43,257 nucleotides of DNA from an uncultured Gammaproteobacteria bacterium (GTDB taxonomy: Bacteria; Pseudomonadota; Gammaproteobacteria; PS1; Pseudothioglobaceae): positions 1 to 43,257 of the forward strand of contig CAJXHL010000005.1 of the NCBI GenBank assembly GCA_913054335.1. Reading direction: 5' to 3'. The notes under the pieces are model-generated. The model was given only the letters and a program-made list of their open reading frames with translations, was not told where the DNA came from and did not search any database. The position numbers were made by a program, and so were the translations under genes. Below are positions 36,777 through 43,257 of the stretch, piece after piece; within the stretch, counting starts at the first letter, position 1; every line of letters begins with the position of its first letter.

Positions 36777-37712
36777 CTAAACAATCACGCGTAATTTCTT
36801 TTCTAGTACTTGCACTTCGAGGTGCGTTGTTTGAGGATAAGGAACTTCACCATCTGCCTCAACCACAAACTCCTCGTCAGCGCTAATGACAACGCGCTTG
36901 GCGAGAAAGTTCTTTAGGATTGGCTCGTTGACATGCGTGCCTTTCATTATTTTTGGAATCAAATTTAGGATTTGCACTCGACCAATGCCGTCTGCTACCA
37001 TAACGTTAAGCAGGCCGTCATCAACAATAGCATCGGGACAGACCCAAAAGCCACTGCCAAAACAACGGCCATTGGTAACGACTGTCATTGTTGTCGATTG
37101 TTCAAAAGGCGCCTGATCGTCGATTTGAATGCTAACTTTTGGAATGCGGTAATCAATCAACGTTTTCATAATCGCGGTTAGATAAGCCGCCATGCCGGTA
37201 AGAAAACTCGGCACTGTGGTAAAGTTCAGTGCGGCTTGAGCACCAAAACCAATATCCATACCATTCATAAAGTATTGCGGATCTTTATCCGATGGGCTGC
37301 TAGTAAGTCGCCCAACATCAAACAGCTTAGTCTCACCTTTGGCAATTTTATCAACGGCCACACGCCAATCAAATACCTTACCTCCAATTGGTGTTTCTGG
37401 TGGAATTACTTTGGCAAAATCATCACCGTTGCCAAGGGGTATTACACCTAATGGGATGGTTTCGCCTTCGCTTGATGCTCGCAATAGTCCATTCACCACT
37501 TCGTGAACCGTTCCGTCACCACCAACAGCAATAACTGCAGAGTATTTCGTGTGTGCTTTTTCAGCGAGTGATACGGCTTCAAGCGGTGCAGCCGTTGCCA
37601 CCACATCAAACTCAACACCTGCTTCAATCAATGCTTGCTCAACCTCTGGCCAATGTTTTATCACGCGGCCTCGGCCTGCGATAGGATTGTAAATAATAAG
37701 GTGTCGGCTCAT
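36777..37712 (-). CDS. diacylglycerol kinase-family lipid kinase (YegS-like)
   Basis: A 311-residue kinase of the diacylglycerol/sphingosine kinase catalytic family. The nucleotide loop AVGGDGTVHEVVNGLL (62-77) and IPLGNGDDFAK (91-101) are clear. Most relatives read GTGNDFA or GTANDFA in the second motif, so NGDD is a variant. The C-terminal beta domain (VQILNLIPKIMKGTHV and EVDGE-like EADGEVP) is intact. It probably phosphorylates a membrane lipid. It sits 22 bp after the thioesterase gene. Confidence 0.85.
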   Translation of the reverse strand: MSRHLIIYNPIAGRGRVIKHWPEVEQALIEAGVEFDVVATAAPLEAVSLAEKAHTKYSAVIAVGGDGTVHEVVNGLLRASSEGETIPLGVIPLGNGDDFAKVIPPETPIGGKVFDWRVAVDKIAKGETKLFDVGRLTSSPSDKDPQYFMNGMDIGFGAQAALNFTTVPSFLTGMAAYLTAIMKTLIDYRIPKVSIQIDDQAPFEQSTTMTVVTNGRCFGSGFWVCPDAIVDDGLLNVMVADGIGRVQILNLIPKIMKGTHVNEPILKNFLAKRVVISADEEFVVEADGEVPYPQTTHLEVQVLEKKLRVIV

Positions 37713-37734
37713 AGTCTTTTTGAATGCTTCAGTC

Positions 37735-38181
37735 TTAATCGATTATCTCAACTTCTATTTTTTCAAGGTCAATAATTGCACTTCTAACACCATCTGGAAT
37801 GTCTGCTTTAATATTATTAATGTAATCAAACATTACAATCTTGCCATCGCCCAAAGCGGCCAACCTATTGTGTTTCTGGCTTATGACAGCGTATTTCATT
37901 ATAAAATGCTGCCGCGCTAATGACTCGACCCTAACCCCTACCGTTATCTGATCGGGAAAAGCAAGTGGGTAAATAAACTTGCATTGGGTGGAGGCCAATA
38001 TAGGAGAAATTCGCTTATCGCCAAGCAGGCCATCGGCATCAATTTTCTCAAAATAGGCAATTCGTGCCATTTGAAAATATTTGAAATATTCGATATTGTT
38101 AACGTGTTGTAGGGCGTCCATATCACCCCATTCAACTTTGATATCGACAACTATTTCAAAATCATCTAGTAATTCGCTCAT
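37735..38181 (-). CDS. acyl-CoA thioesterase, 4HBT hotdog family
   Basis: A 148-residue hotdog-fold thioesterase with the active-site motif KVEWGDMDALQHVNNIEYF (Asp20 or Asp22 catalytic). I start it at the ATG of MSELLDD (38181), which has AGGA 6 nt upstream; the frame stays open for a further 56 codons to 38349, but that part overlaps the crotonase gene and has no thioesterase character. It likely releases free acid from acyl-CoA. It follows the crotonase gene by 37 bp. Confidence 0.88.
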   Translation of the reverse strand: MSELLDDFEIVVDIKVEWGDMDALQHVNNIEYFKYFQMARIAYFEKIDADGLLGDKRISPILASTQCKFIYPLAFPDQITVGVRVESLARQHFIMKYAVISQKHNRLAALGDGKIVMFDYINNIKADIPDGVRSAIIDLEKIEVEIID

Positions 38182-38218
38182 CTTTTGTCCTGTTTTTAGA
38201 GATCTTTGACTAGGTCTC

Positions 38219-38923
38219 TTATAAATTAAAAAATTTCCTAAAAAATACTGCATCGTTTTCGATGCCGGCCCGAACCTTCTTATAAAGCTCCCCTCTGACT
38301 TTTGCCTTGGTGGCTTGGTACGCTCTGTTATCAAGCTTGACGTACTCACTTGCCAAGCTTTGTGCCACTTCCAATAATTCCTCTTGCTCGACCAACTTAT
38401 CTAAAAAGCCAGCTTGAAGTGCATCTTTTGGTTGGAAAAATTCCGAAGTCAAAATGCTTCGATTAAAACACGCTGGTGTCAGTTGATTACGGCAAATTTC
38501 AATCGCCGATTCTGGCACAACCAAGCCAATAGCCACTTCATTAGCGCCCATTTTAAAAGGGCCTTCGATACCAATACGATAATCAGCACTGAGCATAATG
38601 AATACTCCCATCGCAACACAATGGCCAGGGTTTGCAATGATGACTGGTGTTGGGAATTTCAATATTCGTTCAGACAGTTCAAAACCACCAATCAGCATTT
38701 GCAGAGCTGTTTCACCACCTGCTTTCAATGTTGGTAAATCAAACCCCCCTGAGAAGATTCCCTCACGGCCTGTGAGCACCACAACTGCCTTGTCTTCAAC
38801 GGCTTGATCAAGAGCCGCATTGAGCTCTGTCTGCATGTCGGGCGACATCGCATTGACTTTGCCATCATCCATGGTAATGGTGGCCACTGAATCGTTTAAT
38901 TGATAGCTAACTAATGTGCTCAT
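38219..38923 (-). CDS. enoyl-CoA hydratase/isomerase (crotonase) family protein
   Basis: A 234-residue crotonase-fold protein. The oxyanion-hole strands FSGGFDL (57-63) and GHCVAMG (100-106) are present. Of the two catalytic glutamates of hydratases, one may correspond to Glu129 (GANEVAIGL), but the usual GGxxRL stretch with the second is not seen, so isomerase or another acyl-CoA activity is possible. It heads the minus-strand group crotonase, thioesterase, lipid kinase, GNAT, LysE. Confidence 0.82.
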   Translation of the reverse strand: MSTLVSYQLNDSVATITMDDGKVNAMSPDMQTELNAALDQAVEDKAVVVLTGREGIFSGGFDLPTLKAGGETALQMLIGGFELSERILKFPTPVIIANPGHCVAMGVFIMLSADYRIGIEGPFKMGANEVAIGLVVPESAIEICRNQLTPACFNRSILTSEFFQPKDALQAGFLDKLVEQEELLEVAQSLASEYVKLDNRAYQATKAKVRGELYKKVRAGIENDAVFFRKFFNL

Positions 38924-39008
38924 AGAAGAATAGAGTTAATGAAAAGGTCTAAGTATAAAACATTTTTTGGCTTTAAGTGCCCAGCCTAATAACCAAAGGT
39001 GATATTAA

Positions 39009-39360
39009 TTACGATATAAACCACACCCCATTTGTGAGTTGGCAGTCAAAGGAGTCCAAAGCCATGTGAATGACCAAGCCTATGCCAATAATTCGTAGCT
39101 TTGGAATAAAACAAAAAGCCATATATAAAGCGATAGGAATAAAGCCGTGCAGAGGGTGAAAGCCAACACCACAGCGCGTTGCATCATAAATCGGCACTGC
39201 CAAAAGATGATCAATATCAACAAGCATGGTCATCATCATCACAAGATAGGCAAACTTCCAGTTACTGCGAAAGAACAAGCCAACAACAATAGCAGGAACG
39301 ATGAAATGTAGGGCTATATGAATGATGAGGGCACTCCCGTAACAATTATTGCGAAGACAT
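39009..39360 (-). pseudogene. DUF6122-like small membrane protein with frameshifted 5' end
   Basis: The frame reads LIIHIALHFIVPAIVVGLFF, then MLVDIDHLLAVPIYD, RCGVGFHPLHG, GIGLVIHMALDSFDC, which match my memory of the DUF6122 family (a histidine-rich integral membrane protein of unknown function). The only start codons in the correct frame are a TTG at 39278 inside the second half of helix 1. The expected ATG at 39360 is in another frame and hits TAA after four codons. A related copy of the same 5' region at 41759-41851 is one base shorter and reads straight through, so an extra base near 39340-39355 probably broke this gene. Confidence 0.65.
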
Positions 39361-39408
39361 TATCACATACAAGATAAGCGATACTACACATAATAATTCA
39401 CTGATCTT

Positions 39409-41082
39409 TTACTTTGAGTTTTTGGTGTTGGGAGCAGATTTTAGGGATTGAGTTCTTGTAGTTCGCTTCTTGAAGTGCCGCAAATCAAAAACCCCTTCTT
39501 GCTTTCGGGGATCAACATCAGCAGAAAAGATCTTGTGTTTTAGCACCTTTTGTGTCGCTGTAACGGGCAAAGATTCGACAAAGAGAATCCAACCTGGGGC
39601 TTTGTAATACGCCAAACGGTTAAAACAATGGTTAAAGATATCGAGAGCTGTCGCCTCACTTGTTTGAGTTTGTGTCGCTGGCACAATACAAGTAAACACT
39701 TCTTCGTCTCTTAGTTCATCAGTTACTGCAATACAGGTTACTTGAGCCACCGCAGAGTGCTCTTGGATAACCGCTTCAACTTCAGCAGCTGCAATATTCT
39801 CACCAGAACGACGAATAATATTTTTCTTACGATCAACAAAATAGATCATCCCACTTTTATCCTGATAAACGGTATCTCCTGTATGAAACCAATCGCCCCG
39901 CCAAGCGTCTTCGGTAATATCAGATTTATTTAGATAACTCAGAAAAGCCCATTTACGTGGCGTTTGAGCTGAATGGCGTAGTAACATTTCACCCGATTCG
40001 CCCACCGGCACATCGTTATCATTCAAATCCACCACTCGCACTTCCAGCCCAAGCTGTGGTTTACCTATAGCGCGAGAGTTAAGCTGGCGTGGCTCATGGC
40101 AATCTAGTAGAAGACGGCAAAACTCTGTCATCCCCCACCCCTCTAGCAAGGGAAAACCAAACCGCTGTTCGAAAGCCTCATGCAAAACCGGCTCCAATCC
40201 GGCGCCAAACGCAAATTTAACCTTATGATCCTGATCGTGTTCAGTTGGTGTTGCATTCATTAGGATTGGTACAATTGTGCCCAAATAATGGACAATAGTT
40301 GCTTCAGTCTCTCGAATCATAGGCCACCATTTACTAGGACTAAATCGCTCTAGCTGAATTTGACAGTTGCCAGTCAGCATCACAGCAAAGAGCGAAAGGA
40401 TTGCTGAGTTAATATGAAAAAGTGGTAAGGGGTTTAGCAATCGCTCCTTTCCTTCTTCAAACTGAATAACGCCGCCTCTTGTTAAGTACCAGAAGCCAAC
40501 CATCAATTCGTATTCATGGCCTGTGCGGCAACCTTTTGGTTTACCTGTAGTGCCACTGGTGTAGAGTAAACTTGCCTCAGTTTCGGTGTCCACTGGAGTC
40601 AAGTTAGGCGGCTGGGTTGAAGATAGAGGAATGTGCTTGTGCATATCTTCAAACAGTACCACTGGCATCTTCTTAGTAGACTCCGTCACAGCGGCCATAA
40701 ATTGCTTACTTCGTCGCTCCAAAACGATGGCCAGTTCAGCATCAGAATCTTCTAGCAAATAGGCAATTTCAACTGAGCGGTAATCAGGATTCACTGGCAC
40801 AATTGAAATGCCCAATTGATTACAGGCAAGTTTAACAAGCACAAACTCCGGTTGATTTTCAAGCAGAGTGACAATACGATGACCATGGCCATACCCAGCG
40901 ACACTGAGTTGACTGGCAATCTTATCTACTTCTTTTTGAGTAGCCTGATATGTAATGGAGTAACCATCGGGGTGGTACGCTCGATCTTCATCTTTAGGTG
41001 CCATCAAAAAAATATTGTTTGGGTATTGAGCTACCGCTTCTTGAAAGGCCTTGCCGATGGTTTTTCCTTCCGCTGAAATCAT
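39409..41082 (-). CDS. AMP-forming acyl-CoA ligase (CaiC-like)
   Basis: A 557-residue ANL-superfamily enzyme that adenylates a carboxylic acid and transfers it to CoA. The ATP loop LLYTSGTTGKPKG (172-184), GWGMTEF, the WFHTGDTVYQDKSGMIYFVD hinge region with KKNIIRRSGENI, and the C-terminal VTATQKVLKHKI with the catalytic Lys are all present. The pattern is close to crotonobetaine/carnitine-CoA ligases, but the acid cannot be named. GGAG lies 5 nt before the ATG. It stands between two copies of the DUF6122 5' region. Confidence 0.88.
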   Translation of the reverse strand: MISAEGKTIGKAFQEAVAQYPNNIFLMAPKDEDRAYHPDGYSITYQATQKEVDKIASQLSVAGYGHGHRIVTLLENQPEFVLVKLACNQLGISIVPVNPDYRSVEIAYLLEDSDAELAIVLERRSKQFMAAVTESTKKMPVVLFEDMHKHIPLSSTQPPNLTPVDTETEASLLYTSGTTGKPKGCRTGHEYELMVGFWYLTRGGVIQFEEGKERLLNPLPLFHINSAILSLFAVMLTGNCQIQLERFSPSKWWPMIRETEATIVHYLGTIVPILMNATPTEHDQDHKVKFAFGAGLEPVLHEAFEQRFGFPLLEGWGMTEFCRLLLDCHEPRQLNSRAIGKPQLGLEVRVVDLNDNDVPVGESGEMLLRHSAQTPRKWAFLSYLNKSDITEDAWRGDWFHTGDTVYQDKSGMIYFVDRKKNIIRRSGENIAAAEVEAVIQEHSAVAQVTCIAVTDELRDEEVFTCIVPATQTQTSEATALDIFNHCFNRLAYYKAPGWILFVESLPVTATQKVLKHKIFSADVDPRKQEGVFDLRHFKKRTTRTQSLKSAPNTKNSK

Positions 41083-41479
41083 TATTTCTCCAATAAATAA
41101 GACTTTGTTCCGTTAAAAACCACTGCCTTTATTGCTTGCTATTACGTGAAAAGCTTACTCGAATTACAGCTAAATTTTTATGACACAAGCCCAACCAGAC
41201 AAAGTGCTAATCTATTCAAGAATCAATTCACACACAAAACCGATAATGCCCATGACAACTTAAAAGGCGTTTATCTAATTACCTTAATAAGGTTTAATGC
41301 AATCTTACCCTCAATCATTAAATCAAAGCTTACGTTCATTTAAGTGCAAGTTAAATATTAATCAATTGTTCGTTTGTATCAGCTTGCTATGGGGGATTTG
41401 AATTGTACCCAAACCTTTTGATAATTGGAAAATTTCCAGTCTATGCGATTTACAAACATCAAGTCTCGCTCTGTAAGCC
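41083..41479. other. gene-free intergenic stretch
   Basis: About 400 bp of AT-rich sequence. A 65-codon GTG-started frame at 41146-41343 has no ribosome binding site and a composition unlike its neighbours, so I do not call it. I see no RNA structure or repeat here. Confidence 0.5.
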
Positions 41480-41508
41480 TTTAAATAGTTCTAGTTGCGA
41501 GTTATAAT
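41480..41508 (+). promoter_or_regulatory. probable promoter of the 72-residue orphan gene
   Basis: TTTAAA (41480-41485), 17 bp, and a perfect TATAAT (41503-41508), about 31 bp before the ATG at 41539. The -35 is weak, the -10 perfect. Confidence 0.5.
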
Positions 41509-41538
41509 ATAGTATGTCTATAAAAATGAGAGAAAGAT

Positions 41539-41757
41539 ATGGATGTAACTTACACAGAAAAAAGGGCAAAAAATATATATGACCAGTTGCTTACTTTGTT
41601 CCAGAAAGGTAAGTTAGACGATGACCTTAAGGATGTTCATACGGACAATAATAAAATTATCACTTTTATATATGAAGATGGCGCCAAAATTGAGTTGTGG
41701 TATAGCTCCATACCAAAAGATAGTAAATGGTTAAGCACCAAACCAACAGGTGGTTAG
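41539..41757 (+). CDS. small hypothetical protein, 72 residues
   Basis: I do not recognise it. The protein is hydrophilic, without signal peptide or membrane segment: a helical, Lys/Asp-rich first half (YTEKRAKNIYDQLLTLFQKG) and a beta-like second half (KIITFIYEDGAKIELWYSS), ending in a Pro-Thr-Gly-Gly tail. GAGAGAAAG precedes the ATG and a TATAAT box lies upstream, so expression is plausible. It is the only plus-strand gene in the last 10 kb and ends one base before the DUF6122 fragment. Confidence 0.55.
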   Translation: MDVTYTEKRAKNIYDQLLTLFQKGKLDDDLKDVHTDNNKIITFIYEDGAKIELWYSSIPKDSKWLSTKPTGG

Positions 41758-41758
41758 A

Positions 41759-41862
41759 TAACAGACCAATGACGATAGCGGGGACGATGAAATGTAGGGC
41801 GATGTGAATAATTAAAGACTTCGGTGAATAATAATTCACAGGCATTATCACATACTAGGTGA
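41759..41862 (-). pseudogene. partial copy of the DUF6122-like gene 5' region
   Basis: About 104 bp aligns with 39279-39382 at roughly 75% identity with one gap, including sequence upstream of the start (CATTATCACATAC on the plus strand). It reads MPVNYYSPKSLIIHIALHFI then VPAIVIGL from an ATG at 41845, after which similarity ends abruptly beside the stop of the small gene. It is a truncated duplicate, not a functional gene. Confidence 0.75.
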
Positions 41863-41896
41863 GTGGCGCCTATTCAACCATCTCTTTTCTGTAGAC

Positions 41897-41936
41897 AAAA
41901 AAATACCCCGCCTTAAATAAGGTTGGGGTATTTTAT
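41897..41936 (-). terminator. intrinsic terminator of sucCD
   Basis: Arms AAAATACCCC (41900-41909) and GGGGTATTTT (41925-41934) with an inner CCTT/AAGG pair, about 45 bp past the sucD stop. Runs of T on the minus-strand exit side (and A on the other) make it a good terminator for sucCD and possibly bidirectional. Confidence 0.85.
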
Positions 41937-41977
41937 ATAAAAACCCAACTTAGGGAGTAAACCCTAAAGCTGAATTT

Positions 41978-42865
41978 TTATTGACTTTTAAGCAAAGCCT
42001 GCATAGTAGTGCCCATCTCTGAAGGTGTTGGCGCAACCATAATACCCGCCCCCTGAAGGATTTCTACTTTTTCTGCAGCACTTTCGCCAGTAGTGTTAAC
42101 AATAGCGCCTGCATGGCCCATACGACGTCCCGGAGGAGCAGTTAAACCAGCAATATAAGCTGCCACTGGCTTAGTCATATGATTTTTAAAGTACTCGGCC
42201 GCTTCAGCTTCCTGAGGACCGCCAATTTCACCAATGATCATAATCGCATGAGTTTCATCGTCCTGCTCAAAATACTTTAAGATTTCAGTAAACGAACTAC
42301 CGTTGATTGGATCACCACCAATACCAACACTAGTACTGATACCAATACCCAACTCTTTCATTTGAGAGGCTGCTTCGTAGCCTAAAGTGCCTGAACGACC
42401 GATTAGACCGACATTACCTTGCATATAAATATGACCCGGCATAATGCCCATCATCGCCTTACCCGGGCTGATAGTGCCAGCGCAGTTAGGGCCTGTCAAA
42501 ACCATACGCTCTGTAGGCTTGGCACTATTGATATAGCGCTTCACTCGAATCATATCTTGAGTCGGAATACCGTCTGTAATGTTGACACAAAACTTAATAC
42601 CAGCCTCAGCCGCTTCCATAATGCCATCTGCTGCATAAGCAGGTGGAACAAAGGTGATACTTGCTTCGGCGCCTGTCGCTGCAACAGCCTCTTGTACTGT
42701 ATTAAATACAGGGACACCTAGGTGCGTTGTGCCGCCCTTTCCAGGTGTTACACCAGCAGCCACGTTCGTGCCATACTCAATCATCTCTTGAGCATGGAAC
42801 GTACCGATGCGGCCTGTGATGCCTTGAACTAAAATTGGGGTTTTTTCATTAATAAAAATACTCAT
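41978..42865 (-). CDS. sucD: succinate-CoA ligase subunit alpha
   Basis: A 295-residue alpha subunit of succinyl-CoA synthetase, which makes ATP or GTP from succinyl-CoA in the citric acid cycle. The CoA-binding N-terminal Rossmann part ([15 protein letters not shown]), [11 protein letters not shown] and the phosphorylated-histidine loop [11 protein letters not shown] (His near 250) are intact. AAGGATC precedes the ATG. It starts 9 bp after sucC and ends before a clear terminator. Confidence 0.97.
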   Translation of the reverse strand: MSIFINEKTPILVQGITGRIGTFHAQEMIEYGTNVAAGVTPGKGGTTHLGVPVFNTVQEAVAATGAEASITFVPPAYAADGIMEAAEAGIKFCVNITDGIPTQDMIRVKRYINSAKPTERMVLTGPNCAGTISPGKAMMGIMPGHIYMQGNVGLIGRSGTLGYEAASQMKELGIGISTSVGIGGDPINGSSFTEILKYFEQDDETHAIMIIGEIGGPQEAEAAEYFKNHMTKPVAAYIAGLTAPPGRRMGHAGAIVNTTGESAAEKVEILQGAGIMVAPTPSEMGTTMQALLKSQ

Positions 42866-42874
42866 AATTGATCC

Positions 42875-43257
42875 TTATTTTCCTGTTGCTTCCTTCCAAG
42901 CTGCAACAACTTTAGTAGCTGCGTCTGCTAGGGTATCGGCTGTAATAACTTTCTTACCGCTCTCTTTTAAGATTCTCTGACCTTCTTCAACATTCGTGCC
43001 TGACAAGCGCACCACGAAAGGTACATCAATATCGCGCTTCTCTAGTAAGTCAACAATGCCTTGGGCAACCCAATCGCAACGGTTAATACCGGCAAAGATG
43101 TTTACCAAAAGCGCTTCGACAGAAGTGTCAGACAACACCAATTCAATCGCCGTAGCAACACGCTCTGGAGAAGCACCACCACCGATATCTAGGAAGTTAG
43201 CTGGCTGTCCACCTGAGTGCTGGATCATATCCATAGTCGCCATTGCAAGGCCGGCGC
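42875..43257 (-). CDS. sucC: succinate-CoA ligase subunit beta, C-terminal part
   Basis: The frame runs off the window edge, so only the last 126 or so residues are seen, starting [20 protein letters not shown]. The GGGAS loop, [16 protein letters not shown] and the [14 protein letters not shown] stretch are typical of the SucC C-terminal ligase domain. The Met-started frame at 43243 is internal, not the true start. It is the upstream gene of the sucCD operon. Confidence 0.95.
   Translation of the reverse strand, partial: AGLAMATMDMIQHSGGQPANFLDIGGGASPERVATAIELVLSDTSVEALLVNIFAGINRCDWVAQGIVDLLEKRDIDVPFVVRLSGTNVEEGQRILKESGKKVITADTLADAATKVVAAWKEATGK

Noticed and set aside
37735-38349. A longer thioesterase with a 56-residue N-terminal extension
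   Set aside because: The extension overlaps the crotonase gene, has no thioesterase character, and a good ribosome binding site marks the ATG at 38181.
41146-41343. 65-codon frame in the gap before the orphan gene
   Set aside because: GTG start without ribosome binding site, no promoter and no recognisable composition; probably chance.

Overview
The window reads as a chromosomal segment of a low-GC (roughly 40-45% by eye), probably marine gammaproteobacterium. Supporting signs are an adjacent fabA/fabB pair, the fxsA-folC-cvpA-purF-metZ run, a pyrE gene divergent from an exonuclease III/Crc-type gene (the Pseudomonas crc-pyrE arrangement), yajC-secD-secF, DbpA, and a TRAP transporter with unusually large membrane subunits. 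I cannot place it to genus. No phage, insertion sequence, CRISPR array or conjugative module is visible. Nearly all complete genes look ordinary and intact, so the interest lies in accessory operons, repeats and decaying genes.

Layout. 1-620: 3' end of a tRNA-Ser followed by a gene-free stretch with a 110-bp direct repeat. 621-3128: homocysteine methyltransferase, peroxiredoxin-like protein, exported HExxH protein with a defective-looking start. 3.3-5.5 kb: SPFH/NfeD membrane pair behind a consensus promoter, then pirin. 5.6-15.1 kb: housekeeping core (pyrE, xthA/crc-like, trmB, fxsA, folC, cvpA, purF, metZ, fabA, fabB). 15.1-19.5 kb on the minus strand: serS, yajC, secD, secF. 19.7 kb: remnant of an Lrp/AsnC regulator. 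20.1-25.0 kb on the minus strand: a three-gene envelope operon (RND/MMPL pump, LolA-like periplasmic protein, outer-membrane beta-barrel). 25.4-31.6 kb: TSUP permease and a divergent TRAP transporter (dctP, terminator, dctQ, dctM with an extra 330-residue domain). 31.6-34.1 kb: SagB-type double nitroreductase and a frameshifted DUF2306-like gene. 34.2-38.9 kb on the minus strand: crotonase, thioesterase, lipid kinase, GNAT, LysE, dbpA. 39.0-41.9 kb: acyl-CoA ligase and an orphan small gene bracketed by two related copies of the 5' end of a DUF6122-like gene. 41.9-43.26 kb: sucCD (sucC cut by the window edge) with its terminator.

How genes may work together. The MMPL, LolA-like and beta-barrel genes are packed within 2-13 bp and probably form a trans-envelope lipid or hydrophobic-molecule transport system. 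The pump and the barrel share a similar acidic peptide motif. A 36-bp element recurs upstream of this operon and of the SagB-like gene in the same orientation; one copy carries three GAGAGG units phased exactly 17 bp apart. Together these are the best candidates for something undescribed in the window. All statements come from reading the sequence; no database search was run.
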